Shown here one piece after another: positions 5,999-11,600 of a stretch of DNA of 11,600 nucleotides (the stretch's first letter is position 1; every line of letters begins with the position of its first letter). The notes beneath the pieces are model-generated. The model worked only from the letters and a program-made list of their open reading frames with translations, did no database searches and had not been told where the DNA came from. The DNA is taken from the NCBI GenBank assembly GCA_024636135.1, contig JAGXHP010000028.1, positions 1-11,600 on the forward strand, given 5' to 3'. Both the position numbers and the translations under genes were made by a program. This stretch comes from Chloroflexota bacterium. GTDB lineage: Bacteria; Chloroflexota; Limnocylindria; QHBO01.

Positions 5999-6798
5999 CG
6001 CACCCGCCGGTCCGCGGCGCGGGCCTGCGGAGCGTGACGGAGCGGGGCGGGAACCCACGGCAGCGCACTTCGGCTCACGGCGGCGAGCCGCTCGATCCCC
6101 CGATCCCGCGCCGGCGACCACGAGATCCCGTACTGGCGTCGCAGGATCGGCGGCAGGGTCGCCAGCGACACGAGATGGGCGACGTCCTGGAGGGCACCCG
6201 GCACCAGCGGCAACGGCCGGAGCACGGACCGCGCGATGCGGCGCGCCTCCGGGGTAACTCGCACCGTGCCGTCGGCCATTCGCGCATCCATCCAGGCCCG
6301 CAGCTCGCCGATCGTCGGCGGGAGCAGGGAGGACGGCACGCCGAGTCGTTCCGCCACCCGGCAGCTCTCCGCGTGGTATGCCTGCTCATCGGAGGGATCC
6401 AGCGGCGCAACGAAACGCGCGTAGACGCGCAGTGCCGTGTCCACCAGCGTCACGTGCACCCACAGCAGCGCCTCGGGATCGGTGGCGGCATAGGGCCGTC
6501 CGTCGGCCATGCGCCCGGACACGGAGCGATGAATGGCGTTGACCCGCCGGATCGCGGCGTCGGCGGTCGATCGGCTTCCGAACACCACGTCGAAGCTGGA
6601 TTCGAGCGTGCGCCGTAGCCGGCCGAGCGGGTCGGTGGCGTACGTCGAGTGCTCCACGACGCCTGCGGCCACCACCGGGTGGGCCGCCTGCATCAGCAGG
6701 GCGCAGGATCCGCCCGCCAGCACCATCAACTCGCGATCGATCCGCCACGACACCGAGTCAGGGCCGAACAGGCCGGCTGCTTCGTGCGCAGCGGTCAT
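5974..6798 (-). CDS. MpaB-like oxygenase family protein (DUF2236)
   Basis: A 274-residue protein of the DUF2236 family (ER-bound oxygenase MpaB / latex-clearing-protein catalytic domain), whose studied members are heme-dependent oxygenases that cleave isoprenoid or polyisoprene double bonds. Family features: an N-terminal segment leading into LLMQAAHPVVAAGV (34-47, His40), YATDP (53-57), the RLRRT region (60-64), IHRSVSG (89-95, His90), and DPEALLWVHVTLVD (107-120, His115). The histidines are candidate heme ligands. It is shorter than latex-clearing proteins and has no signal peptide. The ATG overlaps the stop of the upstream rhomboid gene as ATGA, so the two are probably one operon with translational coupling. 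Actual substrate unknown. The extreme C-terminus is encoded opposite the end of the MOSC-GNAT gene. Confidence 0.85.
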   Translation of the reverse strand: MTAAHEAAGLFGPDSVSWRIDRELMVLAGGSCALLMQAAHPVVAAGVVEHSTYATDPLGRLRRTLESSFDVVFGSRSTADAAIRRVNAIHRSVSGRMADGRPYAATDPEALLWVHVTLVDTALRVYARFVAPLDPSDEQAYHAESCRVAERLGVPSSLLPPTIGELRAWMDARMADGTVRVTPEARRIARSVLRPLPLVPGALQDVAHLVSLATLPPILRRQYGISWSPARDRGIERLAAVSRSALPWVPAPLRHAPQARAADRRVRQAFGPAA

Positions 6799-7550
6799 CG
6801 GAACGTGGGTGCGTTCCTCGGCCGCCGCGGCTCATGGAAGATCGCACGGAACACCAGGCCGGCCACCAGCCCGGCCACGAAGCCGCCGATGTGGGCCATG
6901 TAGGCCACGCCCCCCGCGGTCTCCTCGGTCACCGCGAAGGCGCCGAGGCCGTTGATGAACTGGAAGACCGCCCATAGCCCGATGGCAACGATCGCGGGCA
7001 CGCGCATCGGGAAGCGCAGGAAGAGAACTGTGACCCGGTTCGTGGGGAACATCACGAGATACGCGCCGAGGACGCCGGAGATCGCACCGGAGGCGCCAAG
7101 CGTCGGGATGATCGAGCCGGGATCGATGAGGATCTGGGCCAAGCTCGCGATCACCCCAGCCACGAGGTAGAAGACGAGGTACGGGATGTGCCCGATCCGG
7201 TGCTCGACGTTGTCACCGAAGATCCACAGGAAGAGCAGGTTGCCGCCGATGTGCAGCCAGCCGCCGTGCATGAACATGCTCGTCAGCAGAGTCAGGAAGA
7301 TCGGCGACGGGCCGGGCTCCTGGGGGATCGGCACCGGCGTACCGTCGACGACGATCTCCTCTGGCCCGACCAGGTCGACGTTGTTCGTGATCTCGAACGG
7401 GACGGCGCTGTAGCCGTAGGTGAACTCCTCGCCGCTCGGGCCGCCGCCGCCCTGGAGCAGCAGGAAGACCGCGATGTTGAGTCCGATGAAGGCCAGGCTG
7501 ACGAACGCCGGCCCGTGCCCGCGCTCGTTCTCGTCGCCGATGGGGAACAT
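6795..7550 (-). CDS. Rhomboid family intramembrane serine protease
   Basis: A 251-residue membrane protease that cleaves transmembrane substrates inside the bilayer. The catalytic dyad is visible as Ser154 in GASGAISG (152-159) and His220 in MAHIGGF (218-224). The oxyanion-side motif MFMHGGWLHIGGN (92-104) carries His95, His100 and Asn104. About six membrane helices are predicted. Residues about 35-80, between the first helix and that motif, form an extended Gly/Pro-rich external loop. The ATG at 7550 was chosen because the first helix follows directly. An upstream in-frame ATG (7598) would run into the divergent gene. No ribosome-binding site is seen, but TAGAAT lies 7 nt upstream of the ATG. 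It is followed directly by the DUF2236 oxygenase gene with a 4-bp overlap. Confidence 0.92.
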   Translation of the reverse strand: MFPIGDENERGHGPAFVSLAFIGLNIAVFLLLQGGGGPSGEEFTYGYSAVPFEITNNVDLVGPEEIVVDGTPVPIPQEPGPSPIFLTLLTSMFMHGGWLHIGGNLLFLWIFGDNVEHRIGHIPYLVFYLVAGVIASLAQILIDPGSIIPTLGASGAISGVLGAYLVMFPTNRVTVLFLRFPMRVPAIVAIGLWAVFQFINGLGAFAVTEETAGGVAYMAHIGGFVAGLVAGLVFRAIFHEPRRPRNAPTFR

Positions 7551-7557
7551 CGGCCGG

Positions 7558-7563
7558 ATTCTA
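7558..7563 (-). promoter_or_regulatory. Candidate -10 for a leaderless rhomboid mRNA
   Basis: Read on the minus strand the hexamer is TAGAAT (five of six matches to TATAAT), with 7 nt before the ATG of the rhomboid gene. There is no Shine-Dalgarno sequence. The divergent gap is only 40 bp, so this promoter and that of the Eis-type gene must share the same DNA. Confidence 0.5.
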
Positions 7564-7578
7564 GAGCACGTGCCGCGC

Positions 7579-7584
7579 CATAAT
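7579..7584 (+). promoter_or_regulatory. Candidate -10 for a leaderless Eis-type mRNA
   Basis: CATAAT (five of six matches to TATAAT) ends 6 nt before the GTG start at 7591. No purine-rich ribosome-binding site is present in the 40-bp gap. The layout mirrors the rhomboid promoter on the other strand. Confidence 0.45.
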
Positions 7585-7590
7585 CGCGGT

Positions 7591-8808
7591 GTGCCCATTG
7601 ACGTCAGACCCTACGACGGGACGGCCCGTGACTTTCTCGCCGCGGCCGAGACCGCCTTCGGCGAACACCTCCGCGACGATGATGCCGCGATCTTCGCGCC
7701 GGTCTTCGAGGCCGACCGATCGATCGGGACGTGGGACAGGGATCGGCTGGTCGGTACCGCCTCGGCATTCAGCTTCGAGCTGACGGTCCCCGGCGGCGTG
7801 CTGCCGGCCGCTGGCGTGACGATGGTCGGGGTGCATCCCACGCACCGTCGGCGCGGTGCCCTGCGCCGGATGATGCGGATGCAGCTCGACGACGTCCGCG
7901 CGCGCGGCGAACCGCTCGCGATCCTGTGGGCATCGGAAGGAAGCATCTATCAGCGCTTCGGCTACGGCCTCGCCACCCTGCGTGCCCGGATCGGAGTCCA
8001 GCGCCATCGTTCGAGTTTCGCGCGGCCGCACGCGCCGTCGGGAGAGATGCGGTTCGTCAGCGTCGACGAGGCGAAGCGCCTCTTTCCGCCGATCCACGAC
8101 GCCATCCTGCCGTCGCGACCGGGCTTCTTCCACCGGACGCCGGCGTTCTGGGACGAGACGCTTCACGACCCTGAGCATTGGCGGCACGGCGCCGGGGCCG
8201 CGTTCCACGTCGTGCACGAGGTCGCCGGCACCCCCGACGGCTACGCCCGCTACCGGATCAAGGACCAGTGGGACGAAGGCGGCCCGAACTCCACGCTCGT
8301 GGTCAACGAGATGCTCGCCACCAATCCGGCCGCACATCTCGACCTGTGGCGCTTCCTCCTCGACGTGGACCTCATCGGGAAGATCGAGGCCTGGAACGTC
8401 GCTCCCGACGATCCGCTCATACTCGCTGCCCTCGAGCCGCGTCGGCTCGGGCTCGGGCTCGCCGACGGGATCTGGCTGCGGGTCGTGGACGTGGCCTCGG
8501 CTCTCGCAGGTCGCCGCTACCTGGCGGACGGGCAACTGGTGATCGAGGTTCACGACGAGTTCTGCGATTGGAACGACGGCCGCTGGTCGCTGCGCGTCGA
8601 GGCGGGCGTGCCGCTCGTCGAGCCGACCGCCGCCGCGGCCGATCTCGCCTGCGACGTCACCGACCTCGGGGCGGCCTACCTCGGGGGATTCACGTTCCGG
8701 CAGCTGGCCGACGCCGGGCGCATCGAGGAGCTTGCGCCGGGCGGGGTGTCGCGCGCCGACGCGCTGTTCCGAACCGAGCGCGCTCCATGGTGCCCGAAGG
8801 TCTTCTGA
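7591..8808 (+). CDS. Eis-type GNAT N-acetyltransferase
   Basis: A 405-residue protein matching the usual size and layout of the Eis family: an N-terminal GNAT domain, a second GNAT-like domain and a C-terminal sterol-carrier-like domain. In mycobacteria Eis acetylates amines, including aminoglycosides at several positions. Visible features: the acetyl-CoA motif VHPTHRRRGALRRM (81-94), ASEGSIYQRFGYG (114-126) whose Tyr125 corresponds to the general-acid Tyr126 of M. tuberculosis Eis, and a C-terminal Phe405, matching the terminal-carboxylate catalytic residue of that enzyme. The GTG start is preferred because the domain begins immediately after it. The frame is open further upstream only over the rhomboid gene. 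The physiological substrate is unknown and aminoglycoside activity cannot be assumed. Confidence 0.9.
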   Translation: MPIDVRPYDGTARDFLAAAETAFGEHLRDDDAAIFAPVFEADRSIGTWDRDRLVGTASAFSFELTVPGGVLPAAGVTMVGVHPTHRRRGALRRMMRMQLDDVRARGEPLAILWASEGSIYQRFGYGLATLRARIGVQRHRSSFARPHAPSGEMRFVSVDEAKRLFPPIHDAILPSRPGFFHRTPAFWDETLHDPEHWRHGAGAAFHVVHEVAGTPDGYARYRIKDQWDEGGPNSTLVVNEMLATNPAAHLDLWRFLLDVDLIGKIEAWNVAPDDPLILAALEPRRLGLGLADGIWLRVVDVASALAGRRYLADGQLVIEVHDEFCDWNDGRWSLRVEAGVPLVEPTAAAADLACDVTDLGAAYLGGFTFRQLADAGRIEELAPGGVSRADALFRTERAPWCPKVF

Positions 8809-8812
8809 CTCC

Positions 8813-10387
8813 CTAGCCGGCGGCCGGCGTCGCTTCCGGCGCCGCCTCCATGTCGCGCCGCGACGGATTCCGGATCCAGGCCGCATTGATCGCCGCTCCG
8901 GCGAACAGCAGCATCGCCGAGACGAACATCGCCAGGTGGAAGGCGTCGGTCGAGGCCTCGACCGCAGCCGCGGCGAGTGTCGGATCCGTGCCCTCCGGCA
9001 CGCTGGTCAACGGCTCGATCTGCTGTGCGCGGGCGTCATCGGCGGTGAGGCCCGGCACGCGCTCGGCGAGCAGCGGGTAGAAGCTGGCCGTGATGGCGAT
9101 GAACAGCACCGCGCTCATCAACGGCGCGCCGACCCTCGAAACCGCGTTGTTGATCGCCGAACCGAGCCCGGCGCGGCGCACGGGAACCGAGCTCATGAGC
9201 GCCGTGGTCAAGGGCGCCACGAGCAGGGAGATTCCGAGCCCAAAGACCACGAGGGCCAGGATCACGTCGACCAGGACGTCTCCGGGCGGGATGAGGGTCG
9301 CCGGCTCCGTCAGATCGGCGATCCACGCCTCGCTGTCGGGCGGGATGCGCGCCAGCCACAGCAGTCCCAAACCCATGATGATCGGGCCGACGGTCAGGAA
9401 CAGGCGGGGTCCGAGACGGCCGGCGAGCTGGCCGGCCGGCGTCGAGAGAAAGGTCAGCAGGATGCCCACGGGCAGCCCGACGGCCCCGGCCGCGATCGGC
9501 GAGTAGCCGAGCGTGCCCTGGAGGTACAGGCTCTGGAAGATCAGCGTGACGTAGAGCGCGCCATAGATCACGAACGTCGAGATGTTGACGACCGTGAAGT
9601 TCCGCGATGCAAAGAGGCTGAGCGGCACGAGCGGGTTCGCACGCATTCGCATGAGGAACGGGAAGGTGATGAGCGCCAAAGCCCCGATCCCGAGCGAGAT
9701 GAACGCCACGGCATCCTGCCACTGGCGTTCGGCGCCACGCGTCGCGCCGAAAGCCAGACCGCCAACCGCGACGGCGATGACAGCGGCGCCCAGCCAATCG
9801 AAATTGCCCTCCGCCTCGTCATCACGGCTCTCGAGCACCGCGGCGGTGGCCCACAGTGCGACGAGCACCAGCGGCACATTGATGAGAAAAGCGGCCCGCC
9901 AGCTGATCGACTGGACCAGGAATCCGCCGAGGAACGGCCCGAGGATCAGCGTTGCCGAGGTGCCGGACGCCCACAGGCCGATGGCGCGGCCGCGCTCCTC
10001 GCCCTCGAACGTGGCGGTGATGATCGACAGGCTGCCGGGAACGAGCAGGGCGCCGAAGGCACCCTGGACCAGGCGTGCGAGGATGAGGATCTCCATGTTC
10101 GGCGCCAGCCCGCACGCCACCGACGCTGCGCCGAAGCCGGCCAGGCCGATGCGGAACATGCGCCGGCGTCCGTAGAAGTCGCTGATCCCGCCGGCCAGGA
10201 TGAGGAGCGCCGCAAGCACGGCGAGGTAGCCGCTGTTGACGTAGGTGAGGCCCTCCACCCGACCCACGAACGTCGCCGGCAGCTCGCGGCCGATCGTCTC
10301 GACCGCGACGTTCACGATCGTCCCGTCCAGGAATACGATCGCCGAGCCGAGGATGACGGCCAGCAGAGTTCCGAATCGAGTGCTCAT
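8813..10387 (-). CDS. MFS drug/proton antiporter, DHA2 (EmrB/QacA-like) family
   Basis: A 524-residue major facilitator with about 14 predicted membrane helices, the size and layout of the DHA2 group, which exports diverse lipophilic drugs in exchange for protons. Motifs: FLDGTIVNVAVETIG (19-33, carrying the membrane-embedded Asp21), GGISDFYGRRRMFRIG (66-81, motif A), and LILGPFLGGFLVQSISWR (147-164, motif C of antiporters). A soluble loop at about 440-475 is followed by the last helix and a short charged tail. TAGGAT lies 6 nt before the ATG; it can be read as a -10 element for a leaderless mRNA, or its AGGA as a ribosome-binding site with 7-nt spacing. Its stop lies 4 bp from that of the convergent Eis-type gene. 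No regulator gene is adjacent, and the substrate is not predictable. Confidence 0.92.
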   Translation of the reverse strand: MSTRFGTLLAVILGSAIVFLDGTIVNVAVETIGRELPATFVGRVEGLTYVNSGYLAVLAALLILAGGISDFYGRRRMFRIGLAGFGAASVACGLAPNMEILILARLVQGAFGALLVPGSLSIITATFEGEERGRAIGLWASGTSATLILGPFLGGFLVQSISWRAAFLINVPLVLVALWATAAVLESRDDEAEGNFDWLGAAVIAVAVGGLAFGATRGAERQWQDAVAFISLGIGALALITFPFLMRMRANPLVPLSLFASRNFTVVNISTFVIYGALYVTLIFQSLYLQGTLGYSPIAAGAVGLPVGILLTFLSTPAGQLAGRLGPRLFLTVGPIIMGLGLLWLARIPPDSEAWIADLTEPATLIPPGDVLVDVILALVVFGLGISLLVAPLTTALMSSVPVRRAGLGSAINNAVSRVGAPLMSAVLFIAITASFYPLLAERVPGLTADDARAQQIEPLTSVPEGTDPTLAAAAVEASTDAFHLAMFVSAMLLFAGAAINAAWIRNPSRRDMEAAPEATPAAG

Positions 10388-10393
10388 CGCGAC

Positions 10394-10399
10394 ATCCTA
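10394..10399 (-). promoter_or_regulatory. Candidate -10 (or ribosome-binding site) for the MFS gene
   Basis: On the minus strand this reads TAGGAT, ending 6 nt before the ATG. The spacing fits a leaderless transcript, but the embedded AGGA is also correctly placed for ribosome binding. The sequence alone does not decide. Confidence 0.35.
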
Positions 10400-10420
10400 A
10401 ACCGCGGGAGTGCAGCGATT

Positions 10421-10433
10421 GAAGCCCCGCTTC
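10421..10433. repeat. Inverted repeat GAAGC-CCC-GCTTC in a divergent promoter region
   Basis: A perfect five-base inverted repeat with a 3-bp spacer. It sits in the centre of the 84-bp gap between the divergent transporter and molybdoenzyme genes. Its central position would suit an operator acting on both promoters. A chance occurrence is quite possible in GC-rich DNA. Confidence 0.25.
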
Positions 10434-10459
10434 GCCGATGGAAGTTCACGCTTGGGGAG

Positions 10460-10465
10460 TACCGT
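10460..10465 (+). promoter_or_regulatory. Candidate -10 for a leaderless molybdoenzyme mRNA
   Basis: TACCGT lies 6 nt before the ATG at 10472. An alternative reading is that GGGGAG at 10454-10459, 12 nt before the ATG, serves as a distant ribosome-binding site on a longer transcript. The hexamer keeps only the TANNNT core. Confidence 0.3.
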
Positions 10466-10471
10466 GAGTCG

Positions 10472-11467
10472 ATGAGCAACGCCGCGCTCGATCGGCTTCT
10501 GGCGCTGCTCGTGACGGTCCAGCTCGCGAGCGGGCTGCTCACGCTGCGATCGGGCGTTCCCGCCACCGCCCCGCTCTTCTGGCTCCACGGGCTGATCGGC
10601 GGCATGCTGCTGGTGGCGTCCGTCGAGAAGCTGCGGCGCAGCGTCGGGCCGGCGATCCGTCGGCGTCGGTGGCGACGCCTGGCGCTCGGCGCCGGACTGA
10701 CGTTGCTGGTGGCCGCGGCGCTGGCGGGCGGGTTCGCGTGGGTGGCCGGCGGTCGCATCTGGTCCATCGGGCCGTGGACCATCCTGACTCTCCATGTCTG
10801 GGCCGCACTCGCCATCATCCCGGTTCTGCTCTTCCACCTGCTGCCCCGGAGGGTCGCTCTGCTGCGACCACGCGGCGTCCTGGCCAAGCCGATCCGACGT
10901 CGGACCCTCCTGGCCATCGGCGCGATCGGCATGCTCGGCGCGTTCGCGTGGGGCGGCGCGAACCTGCTCGACCGGCTGCGGAGCGGTGACCGCCGGTTCA
11001 CGGGCTCGCGCTGGCTACCCGATGGCGGCATCCCCCCGCCGACCACGTTCTACGGTGAGGGCACACCGCCCATCGACGCGCCCGACTGGAGGCTGCGCGT
11101 CACCGGGCGCGTGGCCACTCCGCTGACCCTCGACCTGCAGCAGCTCACCGCCGTCGGGCTGGTTGACCGCGACGCCGTCCTCGACTGCACCTCCGGCTGG
11201 GTGCTGCGTACGAGCTGGCGCGGAGTCGCGCTCAGCGAGATCCTGCGCATCGCAGGCGCCGATCCGGACCCAGCCTTCGTGAAGGTTCGATCGGCAACCG
11301 GCTGGATGGTGCCACTCGAAGCTGCGGACCTTGCTGATGCGTTGCTCGCCACACACGTCGCGGGTGAGCCTCTGCCGACGGCGAACGGCTGGCCGCTGCG
11401 GCTGGTGGCGCCGGGCCGGCGCGGGCTTGACTGGGTGAAGTGGGTGACGGAGGTCGAGGTGACGTGA
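10472..11467 (+). CDS. Five-TM cytochrome b-like protein fused to a molybdopterin oxidoreductase domain
   Basis: A 331-residue membrane-bound molybdoenzyme. Residues 1-165 hold five predicted helices (about 7-27, 35-52, 70-92, 104-124, 146-165) with His39, His108 and His122 as candidate heme ligands, resembling b-type cytochrome membrane subunits. Arg-rich loops at 52-70 and 125-144 place N-terminus and even loops inside, so the C-terminal domain lies outside the membrane. Residues about 200-331 are a compact sulfite-oxidase-type molybdopterin-binding domain; Cys239 in LDCTSGW is the expected Mo ligand. There is no dimerisation domain. RRRTLL (142-147) just before helix five looks like an internal twin-arginine signal. 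A polytopic Mo protein with combined Sec and Tat insertion is known from actinobacteria. Electron partner and substrate are unknown. The ATG was chosen at the first helix; the longer open frame upstream is antisense to the transporter. Confidence 0.85.
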   Translation: MSNAALDRLLALLVTVQLASGLLTLRSGVPATAPLFWLHGLIGGMLLVASVEKLRRSVGPAIRRRRWRRLALGAGLTLLVAAALAGGFAWVAGGRIWSIGPWTILTLHVWAALAIIPVLLFHLLPRRVALLRPRGVLAKPIRRRTLLAIGAIGMLGAFAWGGANLLDRLRSGDRRFTGSRWLPDGGIPPPTTFYGEGTPPIDAPDWRLRVTGRVATPLTLDLQQLTAVGLVDRDAVLDCTSGWVLRTSWRGVALSEILRIAGADPDPAFVKVRSATGWMVPLEAADLADALLATHVAGEPLPTANGWPLRLVAPGRRGLDWVKWVTEVEVT

Positions 11468-11469
11468 TT

Positions 11470-11487
11470 GCCGATCAGCTGATCGGC
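11470..11487. terminator. 18-bp perfect palindrome between convergent genes
   Basis: GCCGATCAGCTGATCGGC is fully self-complementary and begins 3 bp after the stop codon of the molybdoenzyme gene. It contains the TGA stop of the convergent gene to the right. It could fold into a short hairpin acting as a bidirectional terminator, but no T-run follows on either strand. Its arms GCCGAT and ATCGGC are the same as those of the palindromes at 573-839. Confidence 0.4.
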
Positions 11488-11600
11488 TCGAAGCGGGCCG
11501 TGAAGTGGCGCAATGCGGACGGCTGCTCGACGATCCGGTAGCCCCGCAGATCGGCGGCTCGCTCCGCAACCCAGCGGATGACCTCGATGCAGTAGTCGAT
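11475..11600 (-). CDS. C-terminal end of an unidentified protein (cut by window edge)
   Basis: The last 41 codons of a minus-strand gene entering from the right, ending ADLRGYRIVEQPSALRHF followed by TARFEPIS and a TGA. Amino-acid composition and codon use look like a real gene: GC-rich third positions and a plausible helix IDYCIEVIRWVAERAADL. I do not recognise the family from this tail. It is convergent with the molybdoenzyme gene, with 7 bp between the stop codons. Confidence 0.65.
   Translation of the reverse strand: MDYCIEVIRWVAERAADLRGYRIVEQPSALRHFTARFEPIS

Noticed and set aside
7716..7727. Palindrome CCGATCGATCGG resembling the array motif
   Set aside because: It lies inside the Eis-type coding sequence, has a different centre and spacing, and such CGATCG-rich dyads are common by chance in GC-rich codons.
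8732..10471. N-terminal extension of the molybdoenzyme frame by 580 codons
   Set aside because: This stretch is antisense to the transporter gene and is Arg/Glu/Asp/His/Gln-rich. The real protein begins at the membrane segment after the ATG at 10472.

Overview
The window is GC-rich (roughly two thirds G+C), densely packed, and reads as a normal bacterial chromosome segment. It contains no phage, transposon, rRNA, tRNA or CRISPR signature. The gene content fits an aerobic bacterium with an aa3/caa3-type oxidase: a lipoprotein-type subunit II, a CtaG assembly factor, and heme A synthase fused to heme O synthase. The fusion, the GC content, the Ser/Gly/Pro-rich lipoprotein and the recurrent leaderless-looking promoters point to Chloroflexota (Limnocylindria/Ellin6529-like) or a similar deep-branching high-GC lineage. 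This is an inference, and no marker in the window proves it.

Left part (1-4679), oxidase biogenesis. coxB runs off the left edge on the minus strand. About 470 bp of non-coding DNA lies behind its start. It carries six copies of a 14-bp palindrome, arranged as three pairs, two of which belong to a diverged 90-bp tandem duplication. Next come a minus-strand secreted lipoprotein of unknown function, the divergent plus-strand ctaG, and the convergent ctaA-ctaB fusion. The stop ends of ctaG and the fusion overlap by 23 bp. A GTGA-N6-TCAC element (CRP/FNR-type symmetry) sits at the ctaG start. Together these genes would make heme A, help metallate the oxidase and supply subunit II.

Middle part (4757-8808), accessory enzymes. 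A MOSC domain fused to a GNAT acetyltransferase overlaps by 25 bp, tail to tail, with a DUF2236/MpaB-type oxygenase. That oxygenase is translationally coupled (ATGA overlap) behind a rhomboid protease. Divergent from the rhomboid is an Eis-type acetyltransferase.

Right part (8813-11600), a 14-TM-type DHA2 drug transporter, divergent from a five-TM cytochrome b-like membrane protein fused to a compact sulfite-oxidase-type molybdopterin domain. Then comes an 18-bp perfect palindrome and the last 41 codons of an unidentified minus-strand gene.

Most genes are single or two-gene units placed head-to-head or tail-to-tail. At four starts a TANNNT hexamer lies 6-7 nt upstream of the start codon, and two more starts have a weaker match, which suggests leaderless mRNAs. 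I did not find a new defence or mobile system. The signals most worth following are the palindrome array upstream of coxB, the MOSC-GNAT fusion, and the five-TM Mo protein with an internal twin-arginine motif.
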